Part shown: positions 5,407 to 8,409 of the stretch, in pieces
How positions within the stretch are numbered: the first letter of the stretch is position 1
Layout: the number at the start of each line of letters is the position of its first letter
Source: Gammaproteobacteria bacterium
GTDB lineage: Bacteria; Pseudomonadota; Gammaproteobacteria; Cardiobacteriales; Wohlfahrtiimonadaceae
Direction of reading: 5' to 3'
DNA: 8,409 nucleotides
Assembly: GCA_003864535.1 (NCBI GenBank)
Contig: BHEQ01000074.1
Coordinates: forward strand, 1-8,409
The notes under the pieces: generated by a model
Told to the model about the DNA's origin: nothing
The model's database searches: none
What the model saw: only the letters and a program-made list of their open reading frames with translations
Translations under genes and position numbers: made by a program

Positions 5407-6411
5407 ATGAGTTTTAATCTAAAAAATAGAAATTTATTAAGTTTAAAAAATCATAGTGCTGCTGAGATTAAATTCTTACTTAAGTTAGCTGAAGATCTTA
5501 AGCGTGCAAAATATGCAGGAACTGAAGTTGCGCGGTTAAGTGGTAAAAACATTGCCTTAATCTTTGAAAAAACATCAACCCGAACGCGTTGTGCTTTTGA
5601 AGTTGCAGCCTTTGACCAAGGTGCACACGTTACTTTTATTGAGCCGGCCTCATCCCAAATTGGGCATAAAGAAAGCATGAAAGATACCGCAAGAGTGCTT
5701 GGGCGAATGTACGATGCGATCCAGTATCGTGGTTTTTCTCAAGCAATGGTAGAGACTTTAGCGCAATACGCAGGCGTGCCAGTTTTTAATGGCTTAACCG
5801 ATGAATTTCATCCCACGCAAATGCTTGCAGATGTCCTAACTATGATGGAGCATTCAGACAAACCATTAACGCAAATTAGTTTTGCCTATGTTGGTGATGC
5901 ACGCAATAATATGGGGCATTCCCTGCTCTTAATCGCAGCTAAATTGGGCATGGATATTCGGATTGCGGCGCATAAAAGTGTCTTGCCAGATCCTAATTGG
6001 CTCAAAGAATGCCAACAATTTGCACAAATTTCAGGCGCGCGCATCTTAATCACTGAAGATCCCAAAGAAGCAGTTTTAGGCGTTGATTTTATTCATACTG
6101 ATGTTTGGGTTTCTATGGGAGAATCTATAGAAAGCTGGAATGAGCGCATTGCAATTTTAATGCCATATCAGGTTAATGCAGAGCTTATGGCGGCGAGCAA
6201 GAATCCTAAAGTGAAATTTATGCACTGCTTACCTGCGTTTCACAATACCGAGACTAAAATTGGCAAGGAGATAGCCGCGCGTTATCCTGAGCTTACAAAT
6301 GGTATAGAAGTTACCGAGAGCGTCTTTGAATCAGCAGCATCAATTGTATTTGATCAAGCCGAGAATCGCCTGCATACGATCAAAGCGGTAATGGTTGCAA
6401 GTTTAGCTTAA
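5407..6411 (+). CDS. argF: Ornithine carbamoyltransferase
   Basis: Cytoplasmic enzyme joining carbamoyl phosphate and ornithine to give citrulline, in arginine synthesis (ArgF) or, in reverse, in the deiminase pathway (ArcB). The 334-aa length is typical. Seen: carbamoyl-phosphate motif STRTR at 57-61; SSQIGHKES at 82-90; HPTQ at 135-138; ornithine-side DVWVSMG at 232-238; and HCLP at 273-276. AAAGG 8 nt upstream supports the ATG. By recall, most of the chain (MSFNLKNRNLLSL, DLKRAKYAGTE, MLADVLTMMEHSDKPL, AKLGMDIRIAA) is closer to Pseudomonas ArcB than to E. coli ArgF. However, residue 106 is Gln, as in ArgF, where ArcB has Glu, and the end (ESAASIVFDQAEN, HTIKAVMVASL) is ArgF-like. No arcA or arcC lies beside it and an ARG-box-like site precedes it, so I favour the biosynthetic role. 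Fold and reaction are certain; the symbol is less so (arcB is the alternative). Confidence 0.93.
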   Translation: MSFNLKNRNLLSLKNHSAAEIKFLLKLAEDLKRAKYAGTEVARLSGKNIALIFEKTSTRTRCAFEVAAFDQGAHVTFIEPASSQIGHKESMKDTARVLGRMYDAIQYRGFSQAMVETLAQYAGVPVFNGLTDEFHPTQMLADVLTMMEHSDKPLTQISFAYVGDARNNMGHSLLLIAAKLGMDIRIAAHKSVLPDPNWLKECQQFAQISGARILITEDPKEAVLGVDFIHTDVWVSMGESIESWNERIAILMPYQVNAELMAASKNPKVKFMHCLPAFHNTETKIGKEIAARYPELTNGIEVTESVFESAASIVFDQAENRLHTIKAVMVASLA

Positions 6412-6484
6412 GGGCATATCTATAAATTTATTTTTCTGCGTTACGCGATTTTATTAAATATTATCTAAAATCAAGGCAATACAA

Positions 6485-8409
6485 ATGTTTAAATGGTTTG
6501 AAAGTCGTATAAATCCCTATCCTGAGCAATTATTATCATTACCTGAGCACGGATTATTTGCCTTTATTAGAGTTTGTTTAGTGGGGGTGAAATTTTGGAT
6601 TTTTTTACTGCTGATTTTTGCCGCTGTAATTGGTGTATTTGAGGCTTATTTATTTAGCCTTATGGGCATGCTAATAGATTGGATGACAACACTTGGGCCT
6701 GATCAATTATGGCTGCAAAAAAAGAGTGAGCTCTTAATAATACTCGGCATTATTTTATTAAGTCCGTTGATAATTTTTATATCATCAACTATTAATTTTC
6801 AAGTTATTAGAGGCAATATGCCGATGCTTTTGCGTTGGCATTTTCATCGCTTAATGTTAAATCAAAGCATGGGGTTTTATCAAGATGAGTTTGCAGGGAG
6901 AATTTCTGCCAAAGTATTGCAAACAGCGCAAGCAGTGCGTGATACCGTTTTGATTTTAGCGGATATGTTAGTATTTATAGTAATTTACTTCATTACCTGT
7001 GCACTTATTTTAAGTCGTTTTGATATGTGGCTCCTTGCGCCTTTTGGAGTCTGGTTAGGTTTATTTTTAATTACAATTTATTATTTCATCCCGCGCCTTT
7101 CACTAACCGCAAAAAATCAAGCAGATGCACGCTCTTTAATGTCTGGACGCATGACCGACGCTTATGCAAATATTGCAAGCGTGAAGCTTTTTTCATACGC
7201 GCAACGTGAGTCTGATTATGCTAAAGCTGCGATGCAAGAATTAATGGGCACAACTCATGCACAATTACGCTTACTCACTCAATTTGAAAGCATTAACCAT
7301 GGATTAAACATGCTCCTAATTGCAACAACAGCAATCCTTGCTATTTATCTTTGGCAGCTGCATTTAACAAGTATTGGCGCAGTTGCAGCATCTATTGCCA
7401 TGGCATTACGTTTAAATGGAATGTCGCATTGGATTATGTGGGAATTGGCACAACTATTTGAAAATATCGGCACCGTGCAAGATGGTATGGCAACACTTAC
7501 GCGCCCACAATTAGTCGTTGATAAACTAAATGCCCCTAAATTATTTGTCACCCAAGGCAAGGTTGAGTTTAAATCAATCAAATTTAATTATAATTATAAT
7601 CATACAAATAATATAAACTTGATAAATGAAAATCTAAAAAATGATGCTATGGCTATTAATGCTGATATTAATGCCGATATTAATATTGGCGTTAATACTG
7701 ATGTTAATATTGATAACAACGTTGATCAATCAACTAACATTTTAATGACTGATTTTAACTTAGTAATCCATGCAGGCGAGAAAATTGGACTTGTTGGGCG
7801 TTCAGGCGCGGGCAAAAGCACTCTAGTTAATTTATTACTCAGATTTTATGATCTCCAAGCAGGACAAATTCTGATTGATGATCAAGATATTAGCACCGTG
7901 ACACAAGATTCTTTACGTGCACAAATAGGAATGGTCACACAAGATACCTCCCTTTTACACCGCAGCGTCCATGAAAACATCGCCTATGGACGACCAGATG
8001 CCACACAAGCTATGATTGAAAATGCAGCAAAACTTGCCAAAGCCACAGAGTTTATCGCGCAACTTAAAGATTTAAAAGGGCAGACGGGGTTTGATGCACA
8101 AGTAGGTGAGCGCGGCGTAAAGCTCTCAGGAGGGCAGCGTCAGAGGATTGCAATTGCGCGGGTAATTCTAAAAGATGCGCCAATTTTGCTGCTCGATGAG
8201 GCAACCAGCGCCTTAGATTCTGAAGTTGAGCTTGCAATTCAAAATAGCTTATATCAATTAATGCAGGGAAAAACCGTGATTGCAATCGCCCATCGCCTCT
8301 CAACCATCGCTAAAATGGATCGCCTCATTGTGCTCGATAAAGGGCAGATTATCGAGCAAGGCACACATCAACAACTATTAGCTCAAGATGGCTTGTATGC
8401 GCATTTATG
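6485..8409 (+). CDS. ABC exporter half-transporter, 3' end beyond window
   Basis: Type IV (ABCB/MsbA-like) exporter with fused membrane and ATPase domains, acting as a dimer in the inner membrane; the substrate is unknown. 641 codons are visible, ending at LYAHL plus TG. Relatives end soon after an LYAHLW-like sequence, so perhaps 10-20 residues are missing. ATG follows AAGG at 6473-6476. Seen: six helices at about 34-60, 82-104, 155-176, 182-203, 273-290 and 294-312; A-loop Tyr369; Walker A GRSGAGKST 438-446; Q-loop Gln486; signature LSGGQ 547-551; Walker B ILLLDE 567-572; D-loop SALD 575-578; His603. All catalytic residues are intact. The oddity is an insertion of about 40 residues, rich in Asn and Asp (about 372-418), directly after the A-loop Tyr, where relatives have only a short turn. 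It starts 73 bp after argF with no clear terminator between them. Confidence 0.93.
   Translation, partial: MFKWFESRINPYPEQLLSLPEHGLFAFIRVCLVGVKFWIFLLLIFAAVIGVFEAYLFSLMGMLIDWMTTLGPDQLWLQKKSELLIILGIILLSPLIIFISSTINFQVIRGNMPMLLRWHFHRLMLNQSMGFYQDEFAGRISAKVLQTAQAVRDTVLILADMLVFIVIYFITCALILSRFDMWLLAPFGVWLGLFLITIYYFIPRLSLTAKNQADARSLMSGRMTDAYANIASVKLFSYAQRESDYAKAAMQELMGTTHAQLRLLTQFESINHGLNMLLIATTAILAIYLWQLHLTSIGAVAASIAMALRLNGMSHWIMWELAQLFENIGTVQDGMATLTRPQLVVDKLNAPKLFVTQGKVEFKSIKFNYNYNHTNNINLINENLKNDAMAINADINADINIGVNTDVNIDNNVDQSTNILMTDFNLVIHAGEKIGLVGRSGAGKSTLVNLLLRFYDLQAGQILIDDQDISTVTQDSLRAQIGMVTQDTSLLHRSVHENIAYGRPDATQAMIENAAKLAKATEFIAQLKDLKGQTGFDAQVGERGVKLSGGQRQRIAIARVILKDAPILLLDEATSALDSEVELAIQNSLYQLMQGKTVIAIAHRLSTIAKMDRLIVLDKGQIIEQGTHQQLLAQDGLYAHL
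7661..7720 (+). repeat. Five 12-bp repeats forming the ABC transporter insertion
   Basis: Five consecutive 12-bp units encode ADIN, ADIN, IGVN, TDVN, IDNN (residues 393-412), giving the N-x-x-[IV] pattern in the shifted register. They form the core of the extra segment in the nucleotide-binding domain. The first two units differ by one base, which suggests recent duplication. The frame is kept throughout and the downstream ATPase motifs are intact. Confidence 0.8.

Noticed and set aside
6412..6484. Terminator between the OTCase and ABC genes (GCGTTACGC followed by ATTTTATT).
   Set aside because: The stem is only 3 bp plus a possible wobble pair, too weak to call.
7027..8303. Open frames in other frames within the ABC transporter region (7027-7209 plus, 7345-7581 minus, 8064-8303 minus).
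   Set aside because: The continuous frame from 6485 to the window end carries all ABC motifs, and the others are shadows of it.
1..8409. Mobile elements, CRISPR, toxin-antitoxin or defence systems.
   Set aside because: No transposase, integrase, direct-repeat/spacer pattern or toxin-like small gene pair is visible; all clear genes except one are core housekeeping or transport functions.

Overview
This window holds ordinary housekeeping genes of an AT-rich gammaproteobacterium. RNase E starts MKRMLINAT and closely follows the E. coli catalytic half. RF1 starts MKPSI and closely follows E. coli RF1. The ornithine carbamoyltransferase is near-collinear with the Pseudomonas and E. coli enzymes. 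The exact genus cannot be read from the window; Moraxellaceae- or Cardiobacteriales-like low-GC lineages would fit. I see no phage, insertion sequence, CRISPR array, tRNA or rRNA.

Layout: (1) Positions 1-101 are the region downstream of rne, with two hairpins; the distal one is a plausible rne terminator. (2) Minus strand 102-3035 is rne: a complete catalytic half, an amphipathic membrane helix, and a divergent, repeat-rich, disordered scaffold half. (3) Positions 3036-3759 are a 724-bp AT-rich divergent intergenic region. Its rne-proximal part has a chain of hairpins that reads as a long structured rne 5' leader. Its prfA-proximal part is an A-tract region with short direct repeats. (4) Plus strand 3760-4845 is prfA, not followed by prmC. 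(5) 4950-5363 encodes a 137-residue four-helix membrane protein that I do not recognise. (6) 5407-6411 is an ornithine carbamoyltransferase, ArcB-like in most of its sequence but ArgF-like at a key position, with a possible ARG box upstream. (7) 6485 to the window end is an ABC exporter half-transporter (membrane domain plus ATPase), cut by the window edge just before its expected C-terminus.

The genes do not form one pathway. RNase E handles mRNA decay and rRNA/tRNA processing, RF1 terminates translation at UAA/UAG, and OTCase makes citrulline from ornithine and carbamoyl phosphate. The ABC protein exports an unknown substrate. The four plus-strand genes are collinear, with gaps of 104, 43 and 73 bp; the membrane-protein/argF and argF/ABC pairs could be cotranscribed.

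The most unusual signal is a family of 12-bp-period (tetrapeptide) Asn-rich repeats. They occur twice in the RNase E tail and again as an insertion inside the ABC transporter's nucleotide-binding domain. The second is the long structured rne leader. I did not find convincing evidence of a new multi-gene system.
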